64,000 nt of DNA from an uncultured Subdoligranulum sp. GTDB lineage: Bacteria > Bacillota > Clostridia > Oscillospirales > Ruminococcaceae. The stretch covers positions 2,534,481 through 2,598,480 of the forward strand of contig NZ_OZ007030.1 of assembly GCF_963931595.1 (NCBI RefSeq), given 5' to 3'. Made by a program: the position numbers and the translations under genes. The notes below the pieces were generated by a model, which saw nothing but the letters and a program-made list of their open reading frames with translations, had not been told where the DNA came from and did no database searches. Below, one piece after another: positions 1-9,337 of this stretch (its first letter is position 1; the number at the start of each line of letters is the position of its first letter).

Positions 1-1029
1 GGGGGCGCAGTGCAACCCGCACCGGGTCAGGATGCCGTAGTCCGCTTCCAGTTGGTAGGCCACCTCGGCGTTGTCCCGCCCCGCAAAATCCAGGCTGAAC
101 ACCCCCACCCGGCGCGCCGGGTCTTTGGGGCCTTTCAGCGCCACGCCGGGGATGGTGGAGAGTCCATCCAGGAACCGGCGGCTGATGGCCACATCGTGGG
201 CGCGGACTGTTTCCACCCCGATTTCAGCAAGATATGCCAGCGCCGCCTCCCAGCCGTAGATGCCGGGCAGGTTCTGGGTGCCCGGCTCGAATTTGTCCGG
301 CATATAGCCGGGCTGCTCCTCGCTGTCCGAAGCGCTGCCGGTGCCCCCTGTCACGTAGGGGTCCAGGGCTCTGGCAAAGTCCGGCGCCAGCAGCAGCGCC
401 CCCAGCCCCTGGGGCCCCATGAGCCCCTTGTGGGCGGGCACGCTCAAGGCTGCCAGGCCCAGCTCTTTAAAGGAAAGGGGCAGATGGCCCGCCGTCTGGG
501 CGGCGTCGAGGCAGAAGGGCACGCCGTGGGCGGCGCAGATTTTTCCCACCGCGGCGGCGTCCTGCACCGTGCCCGACACGTTGGAGGCATGGGCCAGCAC
601 CACCAGTTTTGTGTTGGGACGGAACATCCTTTCCAGGGCGGAGAGGTCGAGAAAGCCTTCTTCGTCGCAGGGGATGCGATCGAAGGTCACCCCCTGCCCC
701 GCCAGCCGGTGGAGCGGCCGCATGACGGCGTTGTGCTCCATGGCCGACACGATGCAGTGGTCCCCGGGGTGCAGCGCCCCGCCCAGCACCAGGTTCAGCC
801 CCCAGGTGTTGCCGGGGGTGAGCACCACATGGGTGGGGTCGGCGAAATCAAACAGCGCGCAGAGCCGCTGGCGCAGCCGCAGCACGGTGCGTTCCGCCTG
901 CTGGGCGGTGCCGTAGACGCCACGGTTCACGTTGGCGCCCACCTGCGTGATATACGCCGCCATGGCATCCGCCACACAGGGCGGCTTGGGGAAGGATGTG
1001 GCGGCCTGATCCAGGTAGACAGCGGGCAT
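1..1029 (-). CDS. Class V aminotransferase / cysteine desulfurase-like protein (3' end outside window)
   Basis: PLP-dependent enzyme of the SufS/CsdB group; 343 residues are in the window. It begins MPAVYLDQAATSFPKP, keeps the PLP lysine in PAHKG, and the window cuts it just after RCGLHCAP, which holds the expected catalytic Cys. The ATG follows an AAAGGGG ribosome site. Such enzymes take sulfur from cysteine or selenium from selenocysteine. Divergence from a YedE selenium transporter and the selenium-molybdenum cluster favours a role in supplying Se or S for cofactor maturation; that role is inference. The C-terminus cannot be judged. Confidence 0.85.
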   Translation of the reverse strand, partial: MPAVYLDQAATSFPKPPCVADAMAAYITQVGANVNRGVYGTAQQAERTVLRLRQRLCALFDFADPTHVVLTPGNTWGLNLVLGGALHPGDHCIVSAMEHNAVMRPLHRLAGQGVTFDRIPCDEEGFLDLSALERMFRPNTKLVVLAHASNVSGTVQDAAAVGKICAAHGVPFCLDAAQTAGHLPLSFKELGLAALSVPAHKGLMGPQGLGALLLAPDFARALDPYVTGGTGSASDSEEQPGYMPDKFEPGTQNLPGIYGWEAALAYLAEIGVETVRAHDVAISRRFLDGLSTIPGVALKGPKDPARRVGVFSLDFAGRDNAEVAYQLEADYGILTRCGLHCAP

Positions 1030-1064
1030 GACAAAGCCCCTTTCTTCATAAAAATCCTGGCTAC

Positions 1065-1094
1065 AGTGTAGCACAGCCAGGGCGCGGCGCGCAA
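1065..1094 (-). promoter_or_regulatory. Candidate promoter of the class V aminotransferase gene
   Basis: On the minus strand TTGCGC (1089-1094) and TACACT (1065-1070) are separated by 18 bp, about 35 bp upstream of the start codon. A CTGGCT/AGCCAG inverted repeat (1057-1080) overlaps the -10 box and could be an operator. No clear promoter is visible for yedE on the other strand. Confidence 0.45.
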
Positions 1095-1134
1095 CGCCGC
1101 AGTCAAAAGCAGTCAGAACAAGGAGGAATCGTTT

Positions 1135-2229
1135 TTGAAAAAGATCAACATTCTGGTGCCCGTCACCGGCATCGTGGTGGGCCTGGCGGCCCTGGTGCTG
1201 GTTTCCTTAGGCAACCCCGGCAACATGGGCTTCTGCATCGCCTGCTTTTTGCGGGATATCTCGGGCTCCCTGGGCCTGCATCATGCGGCCAAGGTCCAGT
1301 ACGTCCGCCCCGAGATCATCGGTCTTGTGCTGGGCGCCACGATTATGGCGCTGGCGGGCAAGGAGTTCAAAGCCCGGGCGGGCTCGGCGCCGGCGCTGCG
1401 GTTTATCCTGGGCGGCATCGTCATGGTGGGGGCGCTGGCCTTTCTGGGCTGCCCCCTGCGGATGGTGCTGCGCCTGGGCGGCGGTGACGGCACGGCGCTG
1501 GCCGGCCTGGCCGGCTTTGTCTGCGGCATCCTGGTGGGTGTTGGCTGCCTGCGCAAGGGCTTTTCCCTGGGCCGGGCCTACAAGGTGAAAACCGCCGACG
1601 GCTTTGTGCTGCCCGGCTTCATGATCGCCCTGCTGGTGTTGCTGCTGGCGGTGCCGTCGGTGCTGCTCTTCTCCACCGAGGGCCCCGGCGCCAGCCACGC
1701 CCCCTGGATCGTCGCCCTCATTGCAGGGCTGGCCGTGGGCGCCCTGGCCCAGAAGAGCCGCCTGTGCATGGCGGGCGGCATCCGGGATGCCGTGATGTTC
1801 CGTGACTTCAACCTGCTCAGCGGCTTCGGCGCCATCTTCGTGGTGGTGCTGGTGGGCAACCTGATCCTGGGCCGGTTCCAGCCCACCCTGGCCGTGCAGC
1901 CGGTGGCCCACCACGATTATCTGTGGAGCTTCCTCGGCATGGCGGCGGCAGGCTGGGGGTCCATCCTGCTGGGCGGCTGCCCCCTGCGCCAGCTGATCCT
2001 GGCCGGTGAGGGCAACGGCGACAGCGCCGTGACCGTGCTGGGCATGATCGTGGGCGCCGCCCTGGCCCACAACTTCGGCATGGCCGGCAACGCCGACGCC
2101 ATGACGGACGGCACCTTTACGGCGGGCGGCGTGGCGCTGCCCGGCCGGGTGGGTGTCGTGGTATGCCTGATCCTGCTGGCGGTGATTTCCGTCGCCAACC
2201 TCTATAAAAAGGAGAAGAAGAACGTATGA
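1135..2229 (+). CDS. yedE: YedE-family putative selenium transporter
   Basis: 364-aa polytopic membrane protein of the YeeE/YedE family. The start is TTG, chosen because an AAGGAGG site lies 8 bases upstream. Many hydrophobic helices are seen, with paired Cys/Gly motifs (CIACFLRD near the N-terminus, GCPLRM and GCPLRQ in the two halves) that suggest an internally duplicated channel with thiol sites. Its stop overlaps the next start (ATGA), so it is coupled to a TusA/YedF-like protein, the usual pairing. It probably imports a selenium or sulfur species; the substrate is inferred from context. Confidence 0.88.
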   Translation: MKKINILVPVTGIVVGLAALVLVSLGNPGNMGFCIACFLRDISGSLGLHHAAKVQYVRPEIIGLVLGATIMALAGKEFKARAGSAPALRFILGGIVMVGALAFLGCPLRMVLRLGGGDGTALAGLAGFVCGILVGVGCLRKGFSLGRAYKVKTADGFVLPGFMIALLVLLLAVPSVLLFSTEGPGASHAPWIVALIAGLAVGALAQKSRLCMAGGIRDAVMFRDFNLLSGFGAIFVVVLVGNLILGRFQPTLAVQPVAHHDYLWSFLGMAAAGWGSILLGGCPLRQLILAGEGNGDSAVTVLGMIVGAALAHNFGMAGNADAMTDGTFTAGGVALPGRVGVVVCLILLAVISVANLYKKEKKNV

Positions 2230-2435
2230 TCGATGCTAGGGGACTGTCCTGCCCCATGCCGGTGGTCATGGTGCAGAAGGCTGTACAGAAGGACGCACCT
2301 TCCACGCTGGAAGTGCTGCTGGATAACCCCTGTTCGGTGGAAAACGTCACCCGGTTTGCCCACAACAGCGGCTACGCGGTGGAGGTATCCCCCGCCGCCG
2401 ACGAGGAATACCGGCTGACCCTGACGAAACAATGA
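2226..2435 (+). CDS. yedF: TusA/YedF-like sulfurtransferase (small)
   Basis: 69-aa TusA/SirA-fold protein beginning MIDARGLSCPMPV. The CPMP motif holds the persulfide- or selenide-carrying cysteine. It overlaps yedE by four bases and is followed by another four-base overlap, so the three genes are translationally coupled. Larger YedF proteins carry a second domain; here the DUF3343-like partner is a separate gene downstream. The likely job is to relay Se or S received by YedE to cofactor maturation enzymes. Confidence 0.85.
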   Translation: MIDARGLSCPMPVVMVQKAVQKDAPSTLEVLLDNPCSVENVTRFAHNSGYAVEVSPAADEEYRLTLTKQ

Positions 2436-2680
2436 GGGACTACATTGCCACCTTCCACACCCACCTGAGCGCCCTGCTCACCGCCGAGGCGCTGGAGGAA
2501 CGGGGCGTGCAGGCCCGGATGATGCCGGTGCCCCGGGCGCTGAGTTCCAGCTGCGGCACCTGTGTGCGGTACACCGCCGACAGCGACTGCCGGGAATGTC
2601 TCGACCGGAACTGGGAGGCACTCTACGCTTTGCAGGCGGGGCAGTACACCTGCCTTCTGACCGCGGAGGACCCCGCATGA
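2432..2680 (+). CDS. DUF3343 domain protein
   Basis: 82-aa soluble protein, MRDYIATFHTHLSALLTAEALEERG and onward, with Cys residues in SSSCGTC and DCREC. DUF3343 proteins are small and commonly sit next to YedE/YedF or cysteine desulfurases in anaerobes; they are proposed to be selenium/sulfur carriers or putative Se-binding proteins, without an assigned reaction. It overlaps both neighbours by ATGA, which makes it an integral part of this operon. Confidence 0.8.
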   Translation: MRDYIATFHTHLSALLTAEALEERGVQARMMPVPRALSSSCGTCVRYTADSDCRECLDRNWEALYALQAGQYTCLLTAEDPA

Positions 2681-3369
2681 AAGGCTGCATTGCGGTGCTG
2701 GGCGCCGGCGGCAAAACCACGGCGGTGCGCAGCCTGGCGCACCGCCTTTGCGGTTTTTCGGTGCTGTGGACCACCACCACCCACATCTACCCTGCCGCCC
2801 CCGAGGACTGCCGGCTGCGGCTGGCCGCCCCCACGGCGGCCCGGTTGGCGGCGGCGCTGGCAGCGCCCGGTGTCGTCTGCGCCGGGGTGCCCGCCGGGGA
2901 AAAATGGACCGCCCTGCCCCCCGAAGTTTTCGCCGCAGGCTGCCGGGCGGCGGACTATATTGTCTGCGAGGCGGATGGCGCCCACCGGCTGCCCCTGAAA
3001 CTCCACCGCCCCGACGAACCGGTGCTGCCCGCCGGAACCACCCACGCCCTCATTGTGGTGGGGCTCTCGGCACTGGGCCGCCCTGTGGAGGAGGTGGTTC
3101 ACCGGTACGCTTTGCACTCCGCCTGGGCCGCGGCGCCCCGCACCCCCGTGGGGGTGGAGGAATTGTGTTTTTGTGCCGAGGAAGCCGCCGCCCGGTGTCC
3201 CTTGCCGCAAAAAAACATCCGCCTGCTGTTCAACCAGGCGGATGACGAAAAGTTATTGGCTGCCGGACGGCAGGCCGCCGCGGCGCTTACCCGGCAGGGC
3301 TTTGACTGCTGGGTGGGGGCGCTGCAAAAAGAGGACGCTTTTTTGGCCCCCTGGGTGCTGGGCGGGTGA
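2677..3369 (+). CDS. yqeC: YqeC, selenium-dependent molybdenum cofactor biosynthesis protein
   Basis: 230-aa protein starting MKGCIAVLGAGGKTTAV; GAGGKTT is a P-loop for nucleotide binding. The ATG overlaps the DUF3343 stop and is preferred to an upstream in-frame start. WTTTTHI and VCEADGAHRLPLK fit the YqeC family, which in clostridia and enterobacteria accompanies YqeB and selenium-dependent molybdenum hydroxylases. Its biochemical step is not firmly established. It converges with yqeB across a 27-bp gap. Confidence 0.85.
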   Translation: MKGCIAVLGAGGKTTAVRSLAHRLCGFSVLWTTTTHIYPAAPEDCRLRLAAPTAARLAAALAAPGVVCAGVPAGEKWTALPPEVFAAGCRAADYIVCEADGAHRLPLKLHRPDEPVLPAGTTHALIVVGLSALGRPVEEVVHRYALHSAWAAAPRTPVGVEELCFCAEEAAARCPLPQKNIRLLFNQADDEKLLAAGRQAAAALTRQGFDCWVGALQKEDAFLAPWVLGG

Positions 3370-3396
3370 CTTTGCCCGGGAAATGTGCTACACTTG

Positions 3397-4248
3397 CTAG
3401 AGCAGCGGGATGCCACACTCCTCGGCGAGGAAGAGCAGCGCTTCCACCACGCCCCCGGCGATGGCCCGGGCCTTGTCGGACACCGTGTCGCAGTTGTGCA
3501 CCTGTTCGAGGCGCGGGTCGATGTCGGCGATTTTCAGCCCCTTGGTGACGGGATAGCCTTGCCGGATGATGCCCCGCAGCACGCCGTCCAACGTGGCCAG
3601 GACTTCCACGCCGCCCACCCGGCCGATGCACTGGCCCTTGCGGACCACGGCGCCGATGTCAATGAGGGTGCCGGTTTCGTCGGGGACAAACTCCATGGGT
3701 CCCGCAGCCGGGGCGTGGATGACACGCTCCGCCGTGTACCCGCCGATGTTGCCCGGCACGCCGGTGTTGGGAATGGCTGTGCCCTCCAGGATCACCCGGC
3801 CCAGCTTGTGGCCCCGCATGGTCTCCACCACGGCGTCCACGTCCTGCCCCGCCGTAAACCCGGGGCCGAGGCCCACCGTGATGGGTGCCATGCCCCGGTG
3901 GGTGCCGAGATTCCGCTTGGCCAGGATGGCATCCACCACCGCCGCCGGGTGCAGGAGCTTTGCGGCGGCACAGGTCTCGTCCACCAGCAAAGGGATCTCC
4001 CCCGCGGCGGAGACGGCGGCGGCTTCTTCCGCCCGTTCAATGCGGCGGCAGACGGCCCCCTCCACGGTGGTGCTGCCCTGCCAGACCGCCTCACAGAAGG
4101 CCGCTTTGCGCCGGATGGCCGACGGGTCGGCACATTCCAGCGCCAGCACCTTGAAGCCGCACCGGTGCAGCCGCAAGATCGTGCCGGTGGCCAGGTCCCC
4201 GGCCCCCCGGACGACAATCCAGGGCCGGTCTGCCTTGTTGGTTTGCAT
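3397..4248 (-). CDS. yqeB: YqeB, selenium-dependent molybdenum hydroxylase system protein
   Basis: 283-aa protein of the EF2563/YqeB family. An N-terminal Rossmann-like segment (IVVRGAGDLATGTI, residues 11-24) resembles XdhC-type domains; a long conserved segment follows (GMAPITVGLGPGF, EGTAIPNTG) and then a biotinyl-lipoyl-like tail (VLATLDGVLRG). It is thought to help place selenium on the molybdenum cofactor of xanthine-dehydrogenase-like enzymes. It lies on the opposite strand to its partners, with a GGGGGAG ribosome site before the ATG. Confidence 0.87.
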   Translation of the reverse strand: MQTNKADRPWIVVRGAGDLATGTILRLHRCGFKVLALECADPSAIRRKAAFCEAVWQGSTTVEGAVCRRIERAEEAAAVSAAGEIPLLVDETCAAAKLLHPAAVVDAILAKRNLGTHRGMAPITVGLGPGFTAGQDVDAVVETMRGHKLGRVILEGTAIPNTGVPGNIGGYTAERVIHAPAAGPMEFVPDETGTLIDIGAVVRKGQCIGRVGGVEVLATLDGVLRGIIRQGYPVTKGLKIADIDPRLEQVHNCDTVSDKARAIAGGVVEALLFLAEECGIPLL

Positions 4249-4330
4249 CTGCTCTCCCCCTTTTTTGCTTTACACCATTGTAACACCGGCGCCCCCTTTG
4301 TGCAACGGCGCCGTTCGGGAGGTACTCCGT

Positions 4331-5359
4331 ATGAAACTCATCGATACCCGGGATGCCGTGGGCCAGGTACTCTGCCACGACATCACCCAGATCATTCCCG
4401 GCGTCTCCAAAGGCCCGATCTTCCGCAAGGGCCACATCGTGACCCCCGAGGATATCCCCGTGCTGCTGCGCTGCGGCAAGGAGCACCTCTACGTCTGGGA
4501 GAAGGACGAATCCATGCTCCACGAGAACGAGGCCGCCGAGATCCTGCGGGACCTCTGCCGGAACGAACACATGACCGCCTCGGAGCCGAAAGAAGGCAAG
4601 ATCGAGCTTTCCGCCGACTGCGACGGGCTGTTTTTAGCGGATGCAAAGCGCATCCGGGCCGTCAACGCTCTGGGCCGCATGATGATCGCCACCCGGTCCT
4701 CGGGGTTTGCCGTGAAAAAGGGCGGCAAGCTCTGCGGCACCCGCATCATTCCGCTGGTCATTGAAAAGACCGCTATGGAGCAGGCCCGCCAGGTGGCCGG
4801 GCCGGAGCCCCTTTTGCAGCTGCGGCCCTTCCGGGCGAGGACTTTTGGCGTGGTGACCACGGGCAGCGAAGTGCAGAAGGGGCTGATCCAGGACGCCTTC
4901 ACGCCGGTGCTGGAAGAAAAGCTGGCGGCGTACGGCTGCACCATGGCGGCCCACGTCACCCCGGGGGACGACAGCGCCGCCATCACGGCGGCCATCCGCC
5001 AAATGGCGGAGGACGGCGTGGAAATGATTCTCTGCACCGGCGGCATGAGCGTCGACCCCGACGACCGCACGCCGCTGGCGATTCGGAACAGCGGCGCCCG
5101 CATCGTGGGCTACGGCGCGCCGGTGTTGCCGGGAGCCATGTTCATGCTGGGGTATCTTGCCGACGGGCGGCCGGTGTGCGGCCTGCCCGGTTGCGTGATG
5201 TACGCCAAGCGGACGATTTTTGATTTGGTACTGCCCCGGCTGTTGGCCGATGTGCCGGTGACGGCCGACTGGCTGGCCGGGCTGGGCGTGGGCGGGCTCT
5301 GCCTGAACTGCCCGGAATGCCACTTTCCGAATTGTGGCTTTGGAAAAGGGCTGGCGTAA
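4331..5359 (+). CDS. Molybdopterin-binding (MoeA/MoaB-like) protein with Cys-rich tail
   Basis: 342 aa. The N-terminal ~170 residues are MoeA-like. Residues ~175-310 form a MoCF-type domain with [20 protein letters not shown] and [12 protein letters not shown]. The C-terminus carries [17 protein letters not shown], five cysteines that look like a metal or Fe-S site. The family is common in clostridial molybdenum loci and is thought to act in metal insertion or cofactor handling. MoaC follows 50 bp downstream after a short repeat. Confidence 0.8.
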   Translation: MKLIDTRDAVGQVLCHDITQIIPGVSKGPIFRKGHIVTPEDIPVLLRCGKEHLYVWEKDESMLHENEAAEILRDLCRNEHMTASEPKEGKIELSADCDGLFLADAKRIRAVNALGRMMIATRSSGFAVKKGGKLCGTRIIPLVIEKTAMEQARQVAGPEPLLQLRPFRARTFGVVTTGSEVQKGLIQDAFTPVLEEKLAAYGCTMAAHVTPGDDSAAITAAIRQMAEDGVEMILCTGGMSVDPDDRTPLAIRNSGARIVGYGAPVLPGAMFMLGYLADGRPVCGLPGCVMYAKRTIFDLVLPRLLADVPVTADWLAGLGVGGLCLNCPECHFPNCGFGKGLA

Positions 5360-5393
5360 ACGCTCAAAAGGGGGAACAGTCCCGCAGGGCGTT
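5359..5393 (+). repeat. Short dispersed repeat, copy 1 (before moaC)
   Basis: Contains CTCAAAAGGGGGAACAG (5363-5379). This core recurs at 7788-7804 and, with small changes, at 13170-13186. Here it is flanked by AACGC and GCGTT, so it can fold as a hairpin with an inner GGGA/TCCC stem. It lies between the MoeA-like stop and the moaC ribosome site. Function unknown. Confidence 0.55.
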
Positions 5394-5409
5394 ATATAAA
5401 GGAGAAACT

Positions 5410-5892
5410 ATGGAACTGACACACATTGACCCGGCCGGCAACGCCGTCATGGTGGACGTAGGCGAAAAGCCCGCCACCCGGCGCACCGCCGTGGCGGAGG
5501 GGTTCATCACCATGTCCCCCCACTGTTTTGCCGTCATTGCCGCCGGGCACGCCAAAAAGGGCGACGTGCTGGGGGTGGCCCAGGTGGCGGGCATCATGGC
5601 CACCAAGCACACGGCGGACCTGATCCCCCTCTGCCACCGGCTCAACCTGACGAAAAGCGCCGTGACCTTTGAGCTTCTCGAGGACCGGCACGCCATCCGG
5701 GCGGAGTGCACCGTCCAGTGCGTGGGCCCCACCGGCGTGGAGATGGAAGCCCTCACCGGGGTGTCCACGGCGCTGCTCACCGTCTACGATATGGCCAAGG
5801 CGCTGGACCGGGCCATGCGGATTGACGGCATCCGCCTCCTCGAAAAATCCGGCGGCAAGAGCGGCCACTACCAGGCGGAGGCCCGTCCATGA
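5410..5892 (+). CDS. moaC: MoaC, cyclic pyranopterin monophosphate synthase
   Basis: 160 aa. Acts after MoaA to form cyclic pyranopterin monophosphate, the first Moco intermediate. Family signatures are clear: [62 protein letters not shown] and GKSGH. ATG at 5410 follows an AAAGGAG site; the longer in-frame extension has no comparable site. Overlaps moaA by ATGA. Confidence 0.95.
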   Translation: MELTHIDPAGNAVMVDVGEKPATRRTAVAEGFITMSPHCFAVIAAGHAKKGDVLGVAQVAGIMATKHTADLIPLCHRLNLTKSAVTFELLEDRHAIRAECTVQCVGPTGVEMEALTGVSTALLTVYDMAKALDRAMRIDGIRLLEKSGGKSGHYQAEARP

Positions 5893-6851
5893 CTGACCAC
5901 TACGGGCGCGTCATCCGCTATCTGCGCATTTCCCTCACCGACCGGTGCAACCTGCGCTGCCGCTACTGCATGCCCGCCGAGGGGGTGCCGCTGCGCCGCC
6001 ACGAGGAGATTCTGCGCTACGAGGAGATCGTGGAAATTGCCAAAGCCGCGCTGAGCCTGGACATTGACACCTTCAAGCTCACGGGGGGCGAACCGCTGGT
6101 GCGGCGGGATGTGCCCGCCCTGGTGGCGGCGCTCAAAAATCTGCCCGGCACCCGCCAGGTGACGCTGACCACCAACGGCCTGTTGCTGGGGGGCCAGCTG
6201 GAGGCGCTGCTGGCCGCCGGGCTGGACGCCGTGAACGTGAGCCTGGACACGCTGGACGACGGCCAGTACCACGCCCTGACCCGCCGGGACTACCCGGTGG
6301 CCGCCGTGGTGGCGGCGGTACGGCAGGCGGCCGGACGGCTGCCGGTAAAAGTGAACGCCGTGCTGCTGCCCGAGACCGCCGACCAGTGGCTGGCCCTGGC
6401 GAACCTTGCCGCCGATCCCGGCGTGGACGTGCGATTCATTGAGGAGATGCCCATCGGCAAGGGGGAGGCCGACCCGAATCTCACGGCCGACCGGGTGCTG
6501 GCGGTGCTGCGCGGCCGCTGGCCCGACCTTGCCCCCTGCGGCGAGCACCGGGGCAACGGCCCCGCCCACTATTATAAAGCGGCGGGTCTTGCGGGGCGCA
6601 TCGGCTTTATCGACGCGGTGACCCACCGCTTCTGCGCGTCTTGCGACCGGCTGCGGCTGACCTGCACCGGGACCCTGCGGCCCTGCCTTTGTTATGACGA
6701 CGGCATCGACCTGCGGGGCATTCTGCGCAGCGGCGCCGGGCCGGAAGCGCTGCAAAAAGCCATCCGGCAGGCCATTGCCGAAAAGCCGGAGGCCCACTGT
6801 TTCGGGGCCCGGCACGGCAGCCAACAGACGATGAATACGATCGGAGGATAA
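5889..6851 (+). CDS. moaA: MoaA, GTP 3',8-cyclase (radical SAM)
   Basis: 320 aa. The N-terminal radical SAM motif is in [12 protein letters not shown] (CxxxCxxC), followed by KLTGGEPL. The C-terminal cluster motif is in [20 protein letters not shown], as expected for the second 4Fe-4S site that binds GTP. The protein ends in Gly-Gly, as active MoaA proteins do. It makes (8S)-3',8-cyclo-7,8-dihydroGTP for MoaC. Coupled to moaC by overlap and followed 1 bp later by the MOSC-MogA gene. Confidence 0.96.
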   Translation: MTDHYGRVIRYLRISLTDRCNLRCRYCMPAEGVPLRRHEEILRYEEIVEIAKAALSLDIDTFKLTGGEPLVRRDVPALVAALKNLPGTRQVTLTTNGLLLGGQLEALLAAGLDAVNVSLDTLDDGQYHALTRRDYPVAAVVAAVRQAAGRLPVKVNAVLLPETADQWLALANLAADPGVDVRFIEEMPIGKGEADPNLTADRVLAVLRGRWPDLAPCGEHRGNGPAHYYKAAGLAGRIGFIDAVTHRFCASCDRLRLTCTGTLRPCLCYDDGIDLRGILRSGAGPEALQKAIRQAIAEKPEAHCFGARHGSQQTMNTIGG

Positions 6852-6852
6852 G

Positions 6853-7824
6853 ATGGAAGGAATCGTACGGGCGGTCTGCCTGAGCAAGGCCCGGGGCACC
6901 GAGAAAGTGAATGTGGGCCGGGGCGAACTGCAGGCCGACTGGGGCCTTGCGGGGGATGCCCACGCGGGGCACTGGCACCGGCAGGTGAGCCTGCTCAGCG
7001 CCGACAAGATCGCGGCCTTCAATGCGAAAGGCGCCAACGTGCAGCCCGGAGCCTTCGGGGAGAACCTCGTGGTGGAGGGGCTGGATTTCCGCGCCATGCC
7101 GGTGGGCACCCGGCTGCGGTGCGGCCAGGCCCTGCTGGAGATCACCCAGATCGGCAAGGAGTGCCACAGCCACTGCGCCATTTTTCACCGTGTGGGGGAC
7201 TGCATCATGCCCCGGGAGGGCGTCTTTGCCAAGGTACTGAAGAGCGGCCCGGTGGCGGTGGGCGATACCATGACGGTGGAAGCCCGCACCGCACCGCTGC
7301 CCTTCCAGGCGGCGGTGATCACCCTCTCCGACCGGTGCGCGGCGGGGGAACGGCAGGACAAGAGCGGCCCCGCCATTGTGGAGCGCCTGAAACAGAACGG
7401 CTATGAGGTCATCGAAACGCTGCTGCTGCCCGACGGCCGCCCGGCTCTGGAAAAAGAGCTGCGCCGCCTGTGCGACCAGCGGCAGCCCGACCTGATCCTG
7501 ACCACCGGCGGCACCGGGTTTTCCCCCCGGGACGTGACCCCCGAGGCCACCCTGGCGGTGGCGGAGCGTCAGGCCCCCGGCATCGCCGAGGCCATCCGGG
7601 CGGCCAGTCTGCGCATCACTCCCCGGGCCATGCTGGGGCGGGGGGTCTCGGTGATCCGGGGCAGGACGCTGATCATCAACCTGCCGGGCAGCCCCAAGGC
7701 CTGCAACGAGAGCATGGATGTTTTTCTCGACCAGATGCCCCACGCCCTGACCCTTTTGCGGGGCGCCGTGACGGACTGTGCGGTTTCCTCAAAAGGGGGA
7801 ACAGCCCCGCAGGTTGGTGCCTGA
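6853..7824 (+). CDS. MOSC-MogA/MoaB fusion protein
   Basis: 323 aa, two domains. Residues ~1-145 are a MOSC domain (VNVGRGELQADWGLAGDAH, ITQIGKECHSHC, GDCIMPREG). Residues ~155-310 are a MogA/MoaB domain (ITLSDRCAAGERQDKSG, TTGGTGFSPRDVTPEAT, NLPGSPKA) that adenylylates molybdopterin. The fusion is frequent in clostridia. The last dozen residues are encoded by a copy of a short dispersed repeat, so the original C-terminus may have been replaced. Confidence 0.9.
   Translation: MEGIVRAVCLSKARGTEKVNVGRGELQADWGLAGDAHAGHWHRQVSLLSADKIAAFNAKGANVQPGAFGENLVVEGLDFRAMPVGTRLRCGQALLEITQIGKECHSHCAIFHRVGDCIMPREGVFAKVLKSGPVAVGDTMTVEARTAPLPFQAAVITLSDRCAAGERQDKSGPAIVERLKQNGYEVIETLLLPDGRPALEKELRRLCDQRQPDLILTTGGTGFSPRDVTPEATLAVAERQAPGIAEAIRAASLRITPRAMLGRGVSVIRGRTLIINLPGSPKACNESMDVFLDQMPHALTLLRGAVTDCAVSSKGGTAPQVGA
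7788..7804 (+). repeat. Short dispersed repeat, copy 2 (inside the MOSC-MogA 3' end)
   Basis: CTCAAAAGGGGGAACAG, identical to the core at 5363-5379. It is read in frame as the final residues of the MOSC-MogA protein (SSKGGTAPQ) and is followed by GGTTGGTGCCTGA, in which TGA is the stop. modA begins 46 bp after the repeat. Confidence 0.55.
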
Positions 7825-7849
7825 CGGCTTTATAAAAGGAGATTGCCCC

Positions 7850-8659
7850 ATGAAAAAACTTCTGGCCGCGGCACTGGCCGCACTGTTTGCCCTTTCCCTG
7901 GCCGGGTGCGGCACCCCGGCCGCCTCGGCCTCCACGGCGGAAACCGCCGGGCAGCCGGTGGAGCTGGTGGTCTTTGCGGCGGCGTCGCTGACCGAGACCC
8001 TCACCGAGATCGCCGACACCTACGAGGCCGCCCATCCCGGCGTGACGCTGACCTTCAACTTTGATTCCTCCGGCACGCTGAAGACCCAGGTGGAGGAGGG
8101 CGCCGCCTGCGACGTTTTTCTCTCGGCGGCGGAAAAACAGCTGGACCAGCTGGAAGAGCTGGGGCTGGTGGACACCGCCACCCGACTGGACCTTCTGGAA
8201 AACCGGGTGACCCTCTGTGTACCGGAGGGCAATCCCGCGTCCATCCAGGGCTTTGACGACCTGGCCGGGCGGCTGGCCGCCGGGGACATTCTGCTGGCCA
8301 TGGGCAACAGCGACGTGCCGGTGGGCCAGTACACCCAGAAGATTTTTGCCCACTACGGCCTGGACGAGGGGGCCCTGGCATCGGCAGGGGTTCTGACCTA
8401 CGGCACCAACGTGAAGGAGGTCACCGCCCAGGTGGCCCAGGGCAGCGTGGACTGCGGCATCGTCTACGCCACCGACGCTTATAGTGCCGGGCTCACCGTG
8501 GTGGACACCGCCACCGCCGAACTCTGCGGTCAGGTGCTCTACCCCGGGGCGGTGCTCTACGGTTCCGCCCATCCCGCCGAGGCCGCGGCATTTCTTGATT
8601 ACCTCTCCACCCCCGAGGCGATGAAGATTTTCGCTTCGGTGGGCTTTTCCGCCCCCTGA
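7850..8659 (+). CDS. modA: ModA, molybdate ABC transporter substrate-binding lipoprotein
   Basis: 269 aa. Lipoprotein signal with lipobox LAGC (Cys about residue 19), then VFAAASLTETLTEI, FNFDSSGTLKTQVEEGAACDVFLSA and GIVYATDA, the fold and anion-site motifs of ModA. Binds molybdate or tungstate outside the membrane and delivers it to ModB. ATG at 7850 has an AAAGGAG site. It is 12 bp upstream of modB. Confidence 0.93.
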   Translation: MKKLLAAALAALFALSLAGCGTPAASASTAETAGQPVELVVFAAASLTETLTEIADTYEAAHPGVTLTFNFDSSGTLKTQVEEGAACDVFLSAAEKQLDQLEELGLVDTATRLDLLENRVTLCVPEGNPASIQGFDDLAGRLAAGDILLAMGNSDVPVGQYTQKIFAHYGLDEGALASAGVLTYGTNVKEVTAQVAQGSVDCGIVYATDAYSAGLTVVDTATAELCGQVLYPGAVLYGSAHPAEAAAFLDYLSTPEAMKIFASVGFSAP

Positions 8660-8671
8660 GGAGGCTTTCCC

Positions 8672-9337
8672 ATGGACTGGTTTCCCCTTTTCAATTCCCT
8701 GCGCATCGCGGCGCTGAGCTGTGTACTGGTCTTTTTCGGGGGCATCGCCGCGGCCTACTACGCCGCCCGTCTGCCCCGGCTGGCCAAGGGCGTGCTGGAC
8801 GCCCTGCTCACCCTGCCCATGGTGCTGCCTCCCACCGTGGTGGGGTATCTGCTGCTGCTGGTCTTCGGCAACCGGCGTCCGGTGGGCGCGCTGCTGGCCC
8901 GGTGGGGCCTCCCCTTCGTCATGACCTGGTACGGCGGCGTGCTGGCCGCCGCGGTGGTGGCCTTTCCGCTCATGTACCGCACGGCCCGGGGCGCCTTCGA
9001 GGCCTTTGACGAGACCCTCGACCAGGCCGGGCAGACGCTGGGCCTTTCGGGGACCTTTCTCTTCTGGCGGGTGCGGATGCCCGCCTGCCGCCAGGGGATT
9101 CTGGCCGGGGTGGTGCTGGCCTTTGCCCGGGCGCTGGGCGAGTACGGCGCCACCAGCATGCTCATCGGCTACACGCCGGGGCGCACCGCCACCATCTCCA
9201 CCACCGTCTACCAGCTGTGGCGCACCGGCGACGACGCGGGGGCGCTGTTCTGGGTGGGGGTGAACCTTGCCATCTCGGCGGCGGTGCTGCTCACCGTCAA
9301 CCTGCTGGAACGCCCGGCGAAAGGAGGCCGCCTGTGA
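8672..9337 (+). CDS. modB: ModB, molybdate ABC transporter permease
   Basis: 221-aa inner-membrane permease with five or six hydrophobic segments and the coupling-loop motif near ARALGEYGATSMLIG that contacts ModC. TLPMVLPPTVVGYLLL is typical of ModB. GAGG ribosome site; the modC GTG start overlaps its stop (GTGA). Confidence 0.93.
   Translation: MDWFPLFNSLRIAALSCVLVFFGGIAAAYYAARLPRLAKGVLDALLTLPMVLPPTVVGYLLLLVFGNRRPVGALLARWGLPFVMTWYGGVLAAAVVAFPLMYRTARGAFEAFDETLDQAGQTLGLSGTFLFWRVRMPACRQGILAGVVLAFARALGEYGATSMLIGYTPGRTATISTTVYQLWRTGDDAGALFWVGVNLAISAAVLLTVNLLERPAKGGRL

Noticed and set aside
5359..5409. A molybdenum-cofactor riboswitch before moaC
   Set aside because: The gap is only 50 bp and holds the short repeat with one small hairpin; the long conserved Moco aptamer is not present.
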